Shown here piece by piece: positions 47,254-59,134 of a DNA stretch of 64,000 nucleotides (position 1 is its first letter; every line of letters starts with the position of its first letter). The DNA lies in the NCBI GenBank assembly GCA_006438735.1, contig RCZF01000005.1:186001-250000 (forward strand). The letters run 5' to 3'. Under the pieces are notes generated by a model that had not been told where the DNA came from, searched no databases, and worked only from the letters and a program-made list of their open reading frames with translations. A program made the translations under genes and the position numbers. This stretch comes from Sphingomonas koreensis. GTDB lineage: Bacteria > Pseudomonadota > Alphaproteobacteria > Sphingomonadales > Sphingomonadaceae.

Positions 47254-48129
47254 ATGTCCACCACCTACACGATCGACAGCTCCACCAGCCGCGCGACGCC
47301 GGTTTCGGCGCCGATGAAGCGGCTGACGGTTCCGGCGATCCGCAAGCGCAAAAGCGAGATCGCCGCCGGTGCCGATCCGCTGGTGATGCTGACCGCCTAT
47401 ACGGTGCGGATGGCGCAACTGCTCGATCCGCATTGCGACATGCTGCTGGTCGGTGACAGCCTGGGCCAGGTGATTTACGGCCTGCCGTCGACGATCCCGG
47501 TGACGCTGGAGATGATGGCGGCGCATGGCGCTGCGGTCGTGCGTGGCAGTTATCACAGCCTGGTGATCATCGACATGCCGTTCGGCAGCTATGAAGCGTC
47601 GCCCGAAAAAGCGTTCGAAAGCGCCTCGTGGTTGCTCAAGCAGACCGGCGCGGCGGCGGTGAAGCTCGAAGGCGGCACGGCGATGGCCGAAACCGTAGGC
47701 TTCCTATCGGCGCGCGGCATTCCGGTGGTCGGCCATGTCGGTCTCACGCCGCAGGCGGTCAACGCGCTTGGCGGCTATGGTGCGCGCGGGCGCAGCGACG
47801 CCGAAGCGGCGAAGATCAGCCAGGACGCGGTGGCGATCGCCGAGGCCGGCGCGTTCGCGCTGGTGATCGAGGGTGTCGTCGAGCCGATCGCGATCGACAT
47901 CACGAACAAGATCGCGTGCCCGACGATCGGCATCGGCGCTTCGGCGCGGTGCGACGGGCAGGTGCTCGTCGCCGAGGATATGCTCGGGCTGTTCGAGCGC
48001 ACCCCGCGCTTCGTCAAGAAGTTCGACGATATGGCGGGCCGCATTTCCGCCGCGGTTGAGACCTATGCCGCGGACGTCCGGTCGCGCGCCTTTCCGGGGA
48101 CCGAGCAGACCTACGCGCCGAAGGATTGA
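47254..48129 (+). CDS. panB: 3-Methyl-2-oxobutanoate hydroxymethyltransferase
   Basis: The 291-residue enzyme makes ketopantoate in pantothenate and CoA synthesis, from 2-oxoisovalerate and methylene-tetrahydrofolate. The core [20 protein letters not shown], the metal-binding [16 protein letters not shown] near residue 160, and [12 protein letters not shown] fit PanB. About 23 residues precede the usual start, rich in Ser/Thr; [13 protein letters not shown] at residue 21 could be the true N-terminus. Confidence 0.94.
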   Translation: MSTTYTIDSSTSRATPVSAPMKRLTVPAIRKRKSEIAAGADPLVMLTAYTVRMAQLLDPHCDMLLVGDSLGQVIYGLPSTIPVTLEMMAAHGAAVVRGSYHSLVIIDMPFGSYEASPEKAFESASWLLKQTGAAAVKLEGGTAMAETVGFLSARGIPVVGHVGLTPQAVNALGGYGARGRSDAEAAKISQDAVAIAEAGAFALVIEGVVEPIAIDITNKIACPTIGIGASARCDGQVLVAEDMLGLFERTPRFVKKFDDMAGRISAAVETYAADVRSRAFPGTEQTYAPKD

Positions 48130-48195
48130 TTCGCTTCCGTTTCCCCGTGCGCGCGGCTAAGGTCCGCGCCTTTGCCGAACCCCCAGGAGTAAGCC

Positions 48196-48897
48196 TTGGC
48201 CACCACGCCCCCGAAAAACGACGTGTTCATGCGCGAGGTGGATGAGGAACTGCGTCGCGATCAGATGATGAGCTTCGGGCGCCGCTATGGCGCGCTGGTG
48301 ATCGGGCTGATCGTAGTCGCGTTACTCGCGCTCGGCGGGGTGCTCTATTGGCGGTATCACCGCGAACAAGTGGCCGGGCAGCAGGGCGAGCAATATCAGG
48401 CGGCGCTGGCGTCGCTGGGCCAGAACAAGACAGCGCACGCGGCCAAGCCGCTCGCCGATCTGGCGGCGTCGAAAAGCGACGGCTACCGGGCGATGGCGAT
48501 CTTCACGCAGGGCGATATCCTGCTCAAGAGCGACGATCTCAAGGGCGCAGCGGGCAAGTTCGCCGCCGTGGCCAATGATGCGTCGCTGGCCAAGCCGTTC
48601 CGCGATCTCGCGCTGATCCGCCAGACGTCGGCGGAATATGACAGCCTGACGCCGCAAGTCGTGATCGATCGCCTGCGGCCGCTCGCGGTCAAGGGTGCGC
48701 CGTGGTTCGGCAGCGCCGGTGAAATGGTCGCGGTCGCCTATCAACAGCAGAATAGGCCCGATCTTGCCGGCAAGTTGTTCGGCGAGATCGCCCAGGATGA
48801 GACGGTCCCCGATTCGATCCGTCAACGCGCGGTTCAGATGGCCGCGGCGATGACCGGCGGCGCGAGCGACCAGAACGAGGACAAGGCAGCGAAATGA
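48196..48897 (+). CDS. YfgM-like membrane-anchored TPR protein
   Basis: The 233-residue protein has one membrane anchor near residues 34-55 (YGALVIGLIVVALLALGGVL), with a periplasmic TPR-like part. This matches YfgM/UPF0070, an ancillary SecYEG/PpiD-associated factor in E. coli. The start is TTG at 48196 with AGGAG upstream. The order yfgM-bamB-der is the same as in E. coli. The stop overlaps the bamB start (ATGA). Confidence 0.85.
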   Translation: MATTPPKNDVFMREVDEELRRDQMMSFGRRYGALVIGLIVVALLALGGVLYWRYHREQVAGQQGEQYQAALASLGQNKTAHAAKPLADLAASKSDGYRAMAIFTQGDILLKSDDLKGAAGKFAAVANDASLAKPFRDLALIRQTSAEYDSLTPQVVIDRLRPLAVKGAPWFGSAGEMVAVAYQQQNRPDLAGKLFGEIAQDETVPDSIRQRAVQMAAAMTGGASDQNEDKAAK

Positions 48898-50213
48898 TGA
48901 AATCGTTCAGGACGCCCGTCGCGGTTGCGGCGTTGATGGCGCTCAGCGCGTGCGGCATCTTCAAGGGCGCCAAGAAGACGCCGTTGCTCGGCAACCGCGT
49001 GCCGATCCTGGTTTCCGAAAACGACGCCAAGCCCGATCCGGCGCTGGCCAACGTCCAGGTGCTGCTGCCAGATCCGGTGGCGAACACCGAATGGACGCAA
49101 TCGGGCGGCAATTCGGCCAAGTCGATGGGCCATCTGGCGCTCGGCGATACGCTGTCGCGTGCCTGGACCGCGAAGATCGCCGGCGGATCGAACCGCGAGC
49201 GGCTCGCCGCGGCGCCGATCGTCGCCGACGGGCGGCTGTATGCCATCGACGTCACCGCGACGGTGCACAGCTTCGCGTCGGATACCGGCGCGGCCGGCTG
49301 GTCGACGCAGATTTCCGAGGGAACCGAGAATAGCAGCGCGCGGTTCGGCGGCGGCGTCAGCTATGACGCCGGCAAGCTCTATGCGACCGATGGCTTGGGT
49401 GACGTCGTGGCGCTCAACGCCGCGGATGGCGCCGTCGTCTGGCGCGCCAAGCCGGGTGGCCCGCTGCGCGGATCGCCGACCATCGCCAACGGCCAGCTCT
49501 ATGTGCTGAGCCAGGACAATCAGCTTTACGCGCTCAGCGAAGCCGACGGCAAAGTAGTGTGGACCGGATCGGGCTCGCTCGAATCGCAGGGCGTGTTCGG
49601 CGTCGCCGCGCCGGCCGCTGCGCAAGGGACGGTCGTCGCCGGTTTCTCGTCGGGCGAGCTCAACGCCTATCGCTACGAAAATGGCCGCAATCTGTGGGGC
49701 GACGCATTGTCGCGGACCAGCATCACCACTTCGGTTTCCAGCCTGTCTGACATCGACGCCGATCCCGTGATCGATCAGGGCCAGGTCTATGCCGTGGGGC
49801 AGGGGGGTCGCATGGTCGCGCTGGAGATCGTCACCGGCCAGCGGCTGTGGGAGCAGGATTTCGCCAGCCTCTCGACGCCGTGGGTGTCGGGCGAATGGGT
49901 ATTCGTGGTGACCGATGACGCCAAGCTCGTGTGCATCGCGCGCGGCACCGGCAAGATTCGCTGGCTCGCGCAGCTGCCGGCGTTCAAGAACCAGAAGAAG
50001 CACAAGGGCGCGATCACTTGGTCCGGCCCGGTGCTCGCGGGCAACCGGCTCGTCCTGGTCAATTCGGAAGGGCAGATCGTGTTCGCTTCGCCCCAGACCG
50101 GCGAGATCGGGCAGACGATCGAAACCAAATCGTCCTTCTCGCTGTCGCCGGTGGTTTCCAACGATACGCTCTATCTGCTCGATCACGACGGGCAGATCCT
50201 GGCGTATCGCTAA
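48894..50213 (+). CDS. bamB: Outer-membrane assembly lipoprotein BamB
   Basis: The 439-residue protein opens with a lipoprotein signal peptide (MALSAC, lipobox LSAC). PQQ-like beta-propeller repeats follow (e.g. GRLYAIDVTATVHSFASDTG, LYVLSQDNQLYALSEADGKV). BamB scaffolds the BAM complex that inserts beta-barrel proteins into the outer membrane. The position between a yfgM-like gene and der supports the assignment. ATG at 48897 is an equally possible start. Confidence 0.92.
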   Translation: MMKSFRTPVAVAALMALSACGIFKGAKKTPLLGNRVPILVSENDAKPDPALANVQVLLPDPVANTEWTQSGGNSAKSMGHLALGDTLSRAWTAKIAGGSNRERLAAAPIVADGRLYAIDVTATVHSFASDTGAAGWSTQISEGTENSSARFGGGVSYDAGKLYATDGLGDVVALNAADGAVVWRAKPGGPLRGSPTIANGQLYVLSQDNQLYALSEADGKVVWTGSGSLESQGVFGVAAPAAAQGTVVAGFSSGELNAYRYENGRNLWGDALSRTSITTSVSSLSDIDADPVIDQGQVYAVGQGGRMVALEIVTGQRLWEQDFASLSTPWVSGEWVFVVTDDAKLVCIARGTGKIRWLAQLPAFKNQKKHKGAITWSGPVLAGNRLVLVNSEGQIVFASPQTGEIGQTIETKSSFSLSPVVSNDTLYLLDHDGQILAYR

Positions 50214-50270
50214 GGCGGCGTTCGACATCCAGACGGCTGGCGCGCGCGTCGCCGTGCGCTAGAAGGCATT

Positions 50271-51635
50271 ATGGCAAAGCTTCCCGTCGTCGCGATCATC
50301 GGCCGGCCGAATGTCGGCAAGTCGACGCTATTCAACCGTCTGGTCGGCAAGAAGCTGGCGCTGGTCGATGATCTGCCCGGCGTCACGCGCGACCGGCGGG
50401 AGGGCGACGCGCATCTGGTCGGGCTTGATTTCCGCGTCGTCGATACCGCCGGTTATGAGGATCAGGACGCCGTCAGCCTGCCGGGCCGGATGCGCCAGCA
50501 GACCGAGGCGGCGGTGCGCCAAGCCGAGGTCGCCTTGTTCATGGTCGATGCGCGCGCCGGCATTGTGCCGCTCGACGAGGAAATAGCGCGCTGGCTGCGC
50601 AGTTCGACGACGCCGGTGATCCTGGTGGCCAACAAGGCGGAGGGGCGGGCGGCCGAATCGGGCATTTTCGAAGCGATGGCGCTGGGCTTCGGCGATCCCG
50701 TTGCGCTGTCAGCCGAACACGGTGAAGGCGTCGCCGATCTGTTCGAGGCGTTGTTGCCGCATCTCGAGGGCAAGGCCGCAGCCGAGCCCGACGAGGATCT
50801 CGACAATCCCGATGCGCCGCTCAAGCTGGCGATCGTCGGGCGGCCCAATGCAGGCAAATCGACGCTGGTCAACAAGATGCTCGGCGAGGATCGGATGATC
50901 ACCGGCCCCGAAGCGGGTATCACGCGCGACGCGATCACGGTCGATTGGGACTGGCTCAGTCCTGACGGGACCAAGCGTGCCGTCCGGTTGATCGATACCG
51001 CCGGCATGCGCAAGCGAGCCAAGGTGCAGGACAAGCTCGAGAAGATGTCGGTATCGGATGCGATGCACGCGGTCGATTTCGCCGAGGTCGTCGTGCTGCT
51101 GCTCGATGCGACGCGCGGGCTCGAGGTGCAGGATCTGCGTATCGCCGACAAGGTGCTCGAGGAAGGCCGCGCGCTCGTCATCGCGCTCAACAAATGGGAT
51201 GTCGCGGAAAATCCCAGCTCGCTGTTCAACGGCGTGAAGGGAGCGCTGGAAGATGGCCTGAGCCAGGTGAAGGGCGTGCCGGTGATGACCGTCTCCGCCG
51301 CCACCGGCAAAGGCATCGATCAGTTGCTCGACGTCGCCTTCAAGACTCGCGAGGCATGGTCGAAGCGTGTCGGTACCGGCGAACTCAACCGCTGGTTCGA
51401 ACGCGCGATCGAGGCCAATCCGCCGCCGGCGCCGGGCGGCAAGCGGATCAAGCTGCGCTATGTGACGCAGGCCAAATCACGGCCGCCGAGCTTCGTGATC
51501 TTCGGGACGCGGGTGGATCAGCTGCCCGACAGCTATCAGCGCTATCTGATCAACGGCATGCGCAAGGAACTCGGCTTCGGCGGCATCCCGCTGCGGCTGA
51601 CGCTGCGCGCGCCGAAAAATCCGTTCGATCGCTGA
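50271..51635 (+). CDS. der: Ribosome-assembly GTPase Der (EngA)
   Basis: The 454-residue protein has tandem GTPase domains with G1 motifs GRPNVGKST (about 11-19) and GRPNAGKST (about 190). NKAE and NKWD serve as G4 motifs. A C-terminal KH-like domain follows (KRIKLRYVTQAKSRPPSFVI). Der is needed for 50S maturation. It follows bamB as in E. coli. Confidence 0.97.
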   Translation: MAKLPVVAIIGRPNVGKSTLFNRLVGKKLALVDDLPGVTRDRREGDAHLVGLDFRVVDTAGYEDQDAVSLPGRMRQQTEAAVRQAEVALFMVDARAGIVPLDEEIARWLRSSTTPVILVANKAEGRAAESGIFEAMALGFGDPVALSAEHGEGVADLFEALLPHLEGKAAAEPDEDLDNPDAPLKLAIVGRPNAGKSTLVNKMLGEDRMITGPEAGITRDAITVDWDWLSPDGTKRAVRLIDTAGMRKRAKVQDKLEKMSVSDAMHAVDFAEVVVLLLDATRGLEVQDLRIADKVLEEGRALVIALNKWDVAENPSSLFNGVKGALEDGLSQVKGVPVMTVSAATGKGIDQLLDVAFKTREAWSKRVGTGELNRWFERAIEANPPPAPGGKRIKLRYVTQAKSRPPSFVIFGTRVDQLPDSYQRYLINGMRKELGFGGIPLRLTLRAPKNPFDR

Positions 51636-51733
51636 ACCGAACTCGCCCCGCGTAAACGCCTCTTTTACCGACGAGCGATAGAGCAGTCGGCAACGCCGGC
51701 GCAGGGGATCGCGCGGCATCGGGGAAATGATAC

Positions 51734-52156
51734 GTGGCGGACGACGGCGGTTCCTTGGTCGATTGGGCGGTATTCGCGCAGGCGCGCACCGAGCTTGGCG
51801 CGAATTTCGTGCGGATCCTAGGCTATTTCAACGAGGATGGCGTCAAGTCGGTCTCACGAATCGAAGAGGCGATGCGCGCCGGCAACGCTGCGTCGCTGGT
51901 GATTCCGGCGCATACGCTGAAGGGCGAGGCCTATCAGTTCGGCGCCGCGCCGCTGGCCGAATGCGCCGAGACGATCGAGATGATCGCGCGCGGCTGTGTC
52001 GAAACGCACGACACGCCCGATCAAGCACTCGAGCATGTCGTGCGGCTGCGCCCGCTGTTCGACGAGACGCTCGCCGCGCTCGAACGCGAGGCCAATCCGC
52101 TGGTTCACCGTCAACCCGGCTTCGGCCGCCGCTCGGCCGCGTTCGGCCAACGCTAG
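51734..52156 (+). CDS. Histidine phosphotransfer (HPt) domain protein
   Basis: The 140-residue helical protein carries the HPt motif IPAHTLKGEAYQFGA, with H60 the likely phosphorylated residue. It has no kinase or regulator domain, so it should act as a shuttle in a phosphorelay whose other members are elsewhere. The start is GTG at 51734. The C-terminal tail is Arg-rich. In alphaproteobacteria such orphan HPt proteins include ChpT-like or PhyR-pathway parts, but the partner is unknown here. Confidence 0.85.
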   Translation: MADDGGSLVDWAVFAQARTELGANFVRILGYFNEDGVKSVSRIEEAMRAGNAASLVIPAHTLKGEAYQFGAAPLAECAETIEMIARGCVETHDTPDQALEHVVRLRPLFDETLAALEREANPLVHRQPGFGRRSAAFGQR

Positions 52157-52165
52157 GCGCGGGCG

Positions 52166-52648
52166 TCAGCCCTCGCTTTCCGGCTTCGATTGCAGCTGGA
52201 TATAATTCTCGATCCCCATTCGCTCGATCATCTCGAACTGGGTTTCCAGCGTATCGACATGCTCTTCCTCGCTCTGAAGGATGCTGGCGAAGAGATCGCG
52301 GCTCACGTAATCGTGGACGGTTTCGCAGTGGGCGATCGCGCGCTTCAACTGCGGTACGGCCTCCATTTCGATCGCGAGATCGCCTTTCAGCACTTCCTCG
52401 ACGGTCTCGCCGACGCGTAACCGTCCGAGCATCTGGAAATTGGGCAGGCCGTCGAGGAACAGGATGCGCTCCGCCAGCAGGTCGGCGTGCTTCATCTCGT
52501 CGATCGATTCTTCATATTCGAATTTGGCGAGCCGCTTGACGCCCCAGTGATCGAGCATCCGGTAATGCAGGAAATACTGGTTGATCGCGGTCAATTCGTT
52601 CTTGAGCGCCTCGTTAAGGAACTCGATGACTGTGTCGTCACCCTTCAT
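52166..52648 (-). CDS. bfr: Bacterioferritin
   Basis: The 160-residue protein stores iron in a 24-mer. The ferroxidase ligands E18, E51, H54, then E94, E127 and H130 (in AIEMEA and SEEEHVD) and the haem-ligand M52 (SIDEMKHAD) are all present. Length is standard. The bfd gene lies 63 bases upstream on the same strand, giving the common bfd-bfr pair. Confidence 0.95.
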   Translation of the reverse strand: MKGDDTVIEFLNEALKNELTAINQYFLHYRMLDHWGVKRLAKFEYEESIDEMKHADLLAERILFLDGLPNFQMLGRLRVGETVEEVLKGDLAIEMEAVPQLKRAIAHCETVHDYVSRDLFASILQSEEEHVDTLETQFEMIERMGIENYIQLQSKPESEG

Positions 52649-52711
52649 CGCGGCGTCTCCGATTGTTTCGTGGCGATCGTAGCGCCGCGGGGGGCATGCG
52701 CCAACCGAGGA

Positions 52712-52882
52712 TCAGGCGGCAGCGCGTTCTTCGTCGATAATGGCGCGGGCGAACGGCACGCATTGGCCGCATTTCGGCTTCCGACCGAGCGCGCGATACG
52801 CCTGGCAAGCGCTCGTCGCGCCGCCGCGCGCGGCTTCGCGGACCTGACCTTCCCTGATGGCATTGCAGACGCAGACGACCAT
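52712..52882 (-). CDS. bfd: Bacterioferritin-associated ferredoxin
   Basis: The short frame encodes 56 residues starting MVVCVCNAIREGQVREAARG. The four [2Fe-2S] cysteines fit the Bfd pattern: CVC near the N-terminus and CGQC near residue 41. Bfd reduces ferritin iron for release. It lies directly upstream of bfr on the minus strand. It is too short to be found by long-frame searches, but the motif set is clear. Confidence 0.92.
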   Translation of the reverse strand: MVVCVCNAIREGQVREAARGGATSACQAYRALGRKPKCGQCVPFARAIIDEERAAA

Positions 52883-52937
52883 AAACGCTCCTCGTTCTGC
52901 GACCGTGTCTACGGATAATGCGAATGACTCGCAAGGG

Positions 52938-54185
52938 CTATTGCGAGGCGTTTGCAGATTTTCTTATCGGCTGCACATGGCCGCGCGCGAGGCTGCGCCA
53001 CAGCCATTCGAGCGGCCCGTAGCGAAAGCGTGCCAACCACGGCTTCGACCAAAGCAGCATAATCGCCCAAACGCCGGCGACGACGAGATAGAGGTCGGCG
53101 CGGGATAGCCATCCGTAGAGGCCGAAGCCGTAGCCGTAGAACAGCGTGGTGCAGATCAGCGTGGTGCCGAGATAATTGCTGAACGCCATGCGCCCAGCGG
53201 CGGCGATGCGGACGGTCAGTGCGCCGCCGGGCCGCATCAGCAGGATGATCAAACAGGCCCAGCCGAAGATCATCACCGGGCGGAACGGCTCCGACCAGAC
53301 GAGATCGCTCGCCGCGACCGATGGAACGTCGAAGCCGTGGCGGATCGGGATCAGCGCGATGAGGGCGTAGGCGGGAATGCCGATGCCGAAGCCGGCCGTG
53401 GCGCCCATAGCATAGGCACGCCGCGACCAGGCGCCGGTCAACAGGCCAGCGCGAAGCCCCGCCATGCCGAGCAGCATGTAGCCGAGCGTCTCGAACCCGA
53501 GAAAGGAGAACGCCTGCGATGGCGCGCGAAGTGCGTCGGGCAGGCGGTCGCCGAAGATGGTCGCGTAGCTGCCGCGGTGAACGGCGAGGTCGCGGGCGAT
53601 GTCGGCGGGCGGCGGGATGCCGAGGCCACGGCGATTGGCCTCATAAGCCTGGATCGCCTGCGATGTCGGGTGGGGGCCGAGCGAGATCGCGGTCTGTGCG
53701 GCGATACCCTGGCCAACCGACAGCACGAAGACGAATTCGATCGCCAGCAACACCATCGCCAGCGCGACCAGCTTGTGCGGCGGCAATTTCCGAAAGAACC
53801 AGGCGAGCGCGCCGATCAGCGCATAATGATTGAGGATGTCCCCCCACCACAGCAGCAGCAGGTGAGCCATGCCGAATACGAACAGCCAGATCATCCGCGA
53901 GAAATGGACGACAGCCGCATTTTCGCCCTTGGCGGTGGCGCGATCGATTACCAGCAGCATCGACGCGCCGAACAGGAACGAGAACAGCCCGCGCATCTTG
54001 CCGTCGAATAGGATGTAGCTCGCCAGCCAGGCGGCGAAATCCGCGCCGGTATGCCCGCCATAAGCGCGTGGATTCGAATAGGCCGCCTCGGGCATCGCGA
54101 AGGCCACGATGTTCATCGTCAGGATGCCCATCACCGCGACGCCGCGGATCGTATCGAGCGTCAAGATGCGATCGGGTTCGGCCAT
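52938..54185 (-). CDS. DUF418 family membrane protein
   Basis: The 415-residue protein has about 9-10 hydrophobic segments. It starts RILTLDTIRGVAVMGILTMN, as in DUF418 and related acyltransferase-like proteins, with the C-terminal DUF418 block (PFRPVMIFGWACLIILLMRP; GRMAFSNYLGTTLICTTLFY; GPLEWLWRSL). The function of the family is not established; an acyl-transfer role in the envelope is suspected. It lies nine bases downstream of purL on the same strand. Confidence 0.9.
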   Translation of the reverse strand: MAEPDRILTLDTIRGVAVMGILTMNIVAFAMPEAAYSNPRAYGGHTGADFAAWLASYILFDGKMRGLFSFLFGASMLLVIDRATAKGENAAVVHFSRMIWLFVFGMAHLLLLWWGDILNHYALIGALAWFFRKLPPHKLVALAMVLLAIEFVFVLSVGQGIAAQTAISLGPHPTSQAIQAYEANRRGLGIPPPADIARDLAVHRGSYATIFGDRLPDALRAPSQAFSFLGFETLGYMLLGMAGLRAGLLTGAWSRRAYAMGATAGFGIGIPAYALIALIPIRHGFDVPSVAASDLVWSEPFRPVMIFGWACLIILLMRPGGALTVRIAAAGRMAFSNYLGTTLICTTLFYGYGFGLYGWLSRADLYLVVAGVWAIMLLWSKPWLARFRYGPLEWLWRSLARGHVQPIRKSANASQ

Positions 54186-54194
54186 CGGCCCGGT

Positions 54195-56417
<2,223 letters not shown>

Positions 56418-56525
56418 GGCGCGCCTTTAGCGGGCCGGCGCCGCGCCGTCACTATCGTTGCTGATTTACCGGCTGTTCACGCGCGCCGGCTACGATCCCG
56501 ACATCACTCAGCCGAAGGGAGCGTC

Positions 56526-56906
56526 GTGCATCCATCACTCGCCTGCGCCGACCTGCGGATTCCGGCACTGCCGGTCGCGTGGGAATGCGATCTCGCCGAC
56601 GATTCGCTGCGCTGGTCGCCCGGTGTATTCGATCTGTTCGGCCTGCCGCGCGACGCCGCGGTGCGCCGTAGCGAGGTGGTGCGGCAGTTCATGCCCGAAT
56701 CGCGCGAGGAACTCGAGCAGTTGCGCAGCGATGCCATCGCCACCTGCGGCAGCTTCACCTTCGAAGCCGAAATCCGCCGCACCGACGGCAGTGCTTTATG
56801 GATGCGGATCATGGCCGACGTGGTGACGCAAGGCGGGCGCGCGACCCATTTGTTCGGCTGCAAGCAGGATATTACGGCCGAGATGTTGGCGCGCCGCGGC
56901 GCTTGA
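56526..56906 (+). CDS. Stand-alone PAS domain protein
   Basis: The 126-residue protein is essentially one PAS-fold domain: WECDLADDSLRWSPGVFDLF, the helical middle (SREELEQLRSDAIATCGSFT), and FEAEIRRTDGSALWMRIMAD, ending with the PAC-like LFGCKQDITAEMLA. It has no output domain, so it would sense or bind a partner. The start is GTG at 56526 with AAGGGAG just upstream. Its 3' end overlaps the convergent phospholipase D-like gene by 35 bases. Confidence 0.8.
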   Translation: MHPSLACADLRIPALPVAWECDLADDSLRWSPGVFDLFGLPRDAAVRRSEVVRQFMPESREELEQLRSDAIATCGSFTFEAEIRRTDGSALWMRIMADVVTQGGRATHLFGCKQDITAEMLARRGA

Positions 56907-58353
56907 TGCGCGCGCCGAGCCGCCGCAGCAGGCCGCGCTTGGCGAGCGGCATGAACATTTCCTCAGGTCCTTCGGGATCGAGCAGCTCGTTATCGGCAAG
57001 CCATTCCTTGAGACCGTCGAGCTCGGGCACCTCATAAGGGCGCAGCGAATGGCCGGGGCCGCGGAGGCTTTCGATCGTTTCGATCAGCGAGCCGGTTTCC
57101 TCCAGCCGCTTGGCGATCACGGCTGGATCGACGCCGAGATGTTCGGCCAGCAGATCGTGTGCGATGCCGGCGATGCGATCCGCGGCGGCCTCATTGCCCG
57201 GGCGGGTCGCGTCGATCGTCACGTCGCATTCGGTGTCGAGTCGCATCGAGCGGTTGTTGAAATTGGACGAGCCGACGCGGAGAATACGGCCGTCGATCAC
57301 CGTCACCTTGGCGTGGACGTAAACCGGCGTGCCGCCGGCGGTGAACGGATGATAGAGCCGTAGCCGATCGTGCTTGTCGTGCGGTTTGAGCGCCTCGATC
57401 AGCCGCGCGCGAGCGGTGTCCATCGCGATCGGCTCGAGCCAGCCTTCGGCGGTTTCGGGATTGAGGATGACGATCTCCGGCCCGTCGGGCTCGGCAAGTC
57501 GCCGCGCGATCGCCTCGGCGACCTTGCGCGAGGCGAAATATTGGCTCTCGGCGTAGATCCACCGCTCCGCGCGCGCGATCAGATCGAGATAGAGCGCCTC
57601 GATCTCATGGATCGGCGCAACCTCGGGCATTTCCGGGCGGGTGCGCGAGATAGCGACATCGACGTCGCTGAAATCGACCGCCAGACCTTCGGGCCAGCAG
57701 GCGTTGACGGTTTCGGGCACGGCGATCGGCGCGCCGCCGGCGCGTGCCCAGCGATCGCGGCTGAGCTCGCCGAGTGCCTTGGCAACCGGCCCGCTCAGTG
57801 CGGTCGTCGCATCGTGCCACGGATGATAGGGTTTGCCGTTGGCGCCGATCCGGCCGGGATCGTCGTCTCGGTGGGCACGGGTGTCCCAGCGCTTGTCGGT
57901 CATGTCGATGCCGCCGCAAAAGGCGAGGCAATCGTCGATCACGACGATCTTCTGGTGATGCGACGCCCCGGTCGGGTGGACGCCATCGAGCTTGAGGTGA
58001 ATCCGCTTCTCGAACGTCCAGCGCGACAGCGTGAGCAGCGTCTTGCCGCTCAGCAGGCTTTTGAGCGCCCCCATGTCCCAGCGCAGGATATAGACGTGCA
58101 GGGCCGGGTTGCGATCGATCAGCCAATCGATGAACGCGCCGACCTGGGTGGGCGCATCATCCGCGCAATCACGGATAAGCTCGATCCGCGCGTCGAAATC
58201 CCAGCCGATCAGTAAAATCTGTTGCTTCGCGTCGCTCATCGCCTGGCGCGCGACGCGGAAATACTCGTCGGCGTCGACGATCACGCTCGCCTCGCGGGCC
58301 CGATCGATCCGCCAGCAATTGCGGTTCGGCGTGAGCCGCGTGAGATCGGTCAA
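56872..58353 (-). CDS. Phospholipase D-like protein
   Basis: The 493-residue protein has two HKD motifs: H133/K135/D140 in HHQKIVVIDD and H347/K349/D354 in VHAKVTVIDG. That makes it a complete PLD-superfamily enzyme. It could be a cardiolipin-synthase-like or phospholipase D-type enzyme; no signal peptide or N-terminal membrane anchor is visible, which argues against a typical cardiolipin synthase. The basic C-terminus (KRGLLRRLGARIKRRG) may bind membranes. It overlaps arsC by four bases. Confidence 0.9.
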   Translation of the reverse strand: MTDLTRLTPNRNCWRIDRAREASVIVDADEYFRVARQAMSDAKQQILLIGWDFDARIELIRDCADDAPTQVGAFIDWLIDRNPALHVYILRWDMGALKSLLSGKTLLTLSRWTFEKRIHLKLDGVHPTGASHHQKIVVIDDCLAFCGGIDMTDKRWDTRAHRDDDPGRIGANGKPYHPWHDATTALSGPVAKALGELSRDRWARAGGAPIAVPETVNACWPEGLAVDFSDVDVAISRTRPEMPEVAPIHEIEALYLDLIARAERWIYAESQYFASRKVAEAIARRLAEPDGPEIVILNPETAEGWLEPIAMDTARARLIEALKPHDKHDRLRLYHPFTAGGTPVYVHAKVTVIDGRILRVGSSNFNNRSMRLDTECDVTIDATRPGNEAAADRIAGIAHDLLAEHLGVDPAVIAKRLEETGSLIETIESLRGPGHSLRPYEVPELDGLKEWLADNELLDPEGPEEMFMPLAKRGLLRRLGARIKRRGAPTSRP

Positions 58354-58694
58354 AGGATGTCCTCAATGGCTTCGGGCGGGCGGCCGAGCCGGACGCCCTT
58401 TTCGGTTTCGACCAAGGGCCGCTCGATCAGGATCGGGTTGGCCGCCAGCGCATCGAGAATAGCGTCGTCGGACGCATCGGCGAGGCCGAGCTTCCGGGCG
58501 ATCGGCTCGGCCTTGCGCAGCCCCTGACGCGGCGTCAGGCCGGCGCGGGTGTAGAGGCGCGCAAGCTCGGCGCGGCTGGGCGGCGTTTTCAGATAGTCGA
58601 TCACAATAAGGTCGAGGCCGGGCGCGGCTTGCAGGATCGCCAGCGCCGCCCGCGATTTCGAGCAACGCGGATTGTGCCAGATGCTGGCCTTCAT
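58350..58694 (-). CDS. arsC: Arsenate reductase, glutaredoxin-coupled type
   Basis: The 114-residue protein opens MKASIWHNPRCSKSRAALAI, with C11 as the active cysteine. NPILIERPLVET carries the family's later Arg. It matches the ArsC that reduces arsenate with glutaredoxin. No arsB/acr3 or arsR lies nearby, so arsenic resistance is only a possibility. It is embedded in an operon with four-base overlaps on both sides. Confidence 0.88.
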   Translation of the reverse strand: MKASIWHNPRCSKSRAALAILQAAPGLDLIVIDYLKTPPSRAELARLYTRAGLTPRQGLRKAEPIARKLGLADASDDAILDALAANPILIERPLVETEKGVRLGRPPEAIEDIL

Positions 58695-59134
58695 GGCTTT
58701 TCCGCTCCGCAATCGATCGTGCCGCGGCTGGCGGCGGCATAATCGAAGCCATTGGCTTCGAGACGCGCGCCGTCGATCACGCGCACGCTGGTGTGCGGCT
58801 GCGTAACGCCGGCCTGCGCCAAGGTGAAGCAGAGATAGTGGGCGAACGCTTTCGGATCGGTGTCGGCGGCGGCGGGGGTGACGTCCCATTGATCGCGCGG
58901 CGTCGAATAGACGAGATCGGCGATGCTGGGGTCTGCGCGCAATGCCGCCTGCGCCTCGCGAATCAGCGCAGGGCGATTGGACGTGATGACAGGCGCTTCG
59001 GATTGCTGGCTACGATTGTGGATGAGGATCAGCGCAGCGACGCCGACGACGACGACCGCCAGCAGCCCCAGCGTGCGTGACCGAGGCGCGGGGCGGCGGC
59101 GATTGACCGGGCGCGGGGGCGGACGACGGTTCAG
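58691..59134 (-). CDS. Hypothetical membrane-anchored protein
   Basis: The protein has a very basic Pro/Arg-rich start, one membrane segment (LGLLAVVVVGVAALILI) and a periplasmic domain of about 95 residues (ALRADPSIADLVYSTPRDQW; HYLCFTLAQAGVTQPHTSVR) with two cysteines. The start is uncertain: the frame has no ATG close to the end of the upstream gene. A CTG at 59134 that overlaps the MFS stop is used here; GTG at 59200 would be a conventional alternative. Its stop overlaps the arsC start. Confidence 0.55.
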   Translation of the reverse strand: MNRRPPPRPVNRRRPAPRSRTLGLLAVVVVGVAALILIHNRSQQSEAPVITSNRPALIREAQAALRADPSIADLVYSTPRDQWDVTPAAADTDPKAFAHYLCFTLAQAGVTQPHTSVRVIDGARLEANGFDYAAASRGTIDCGAEKP

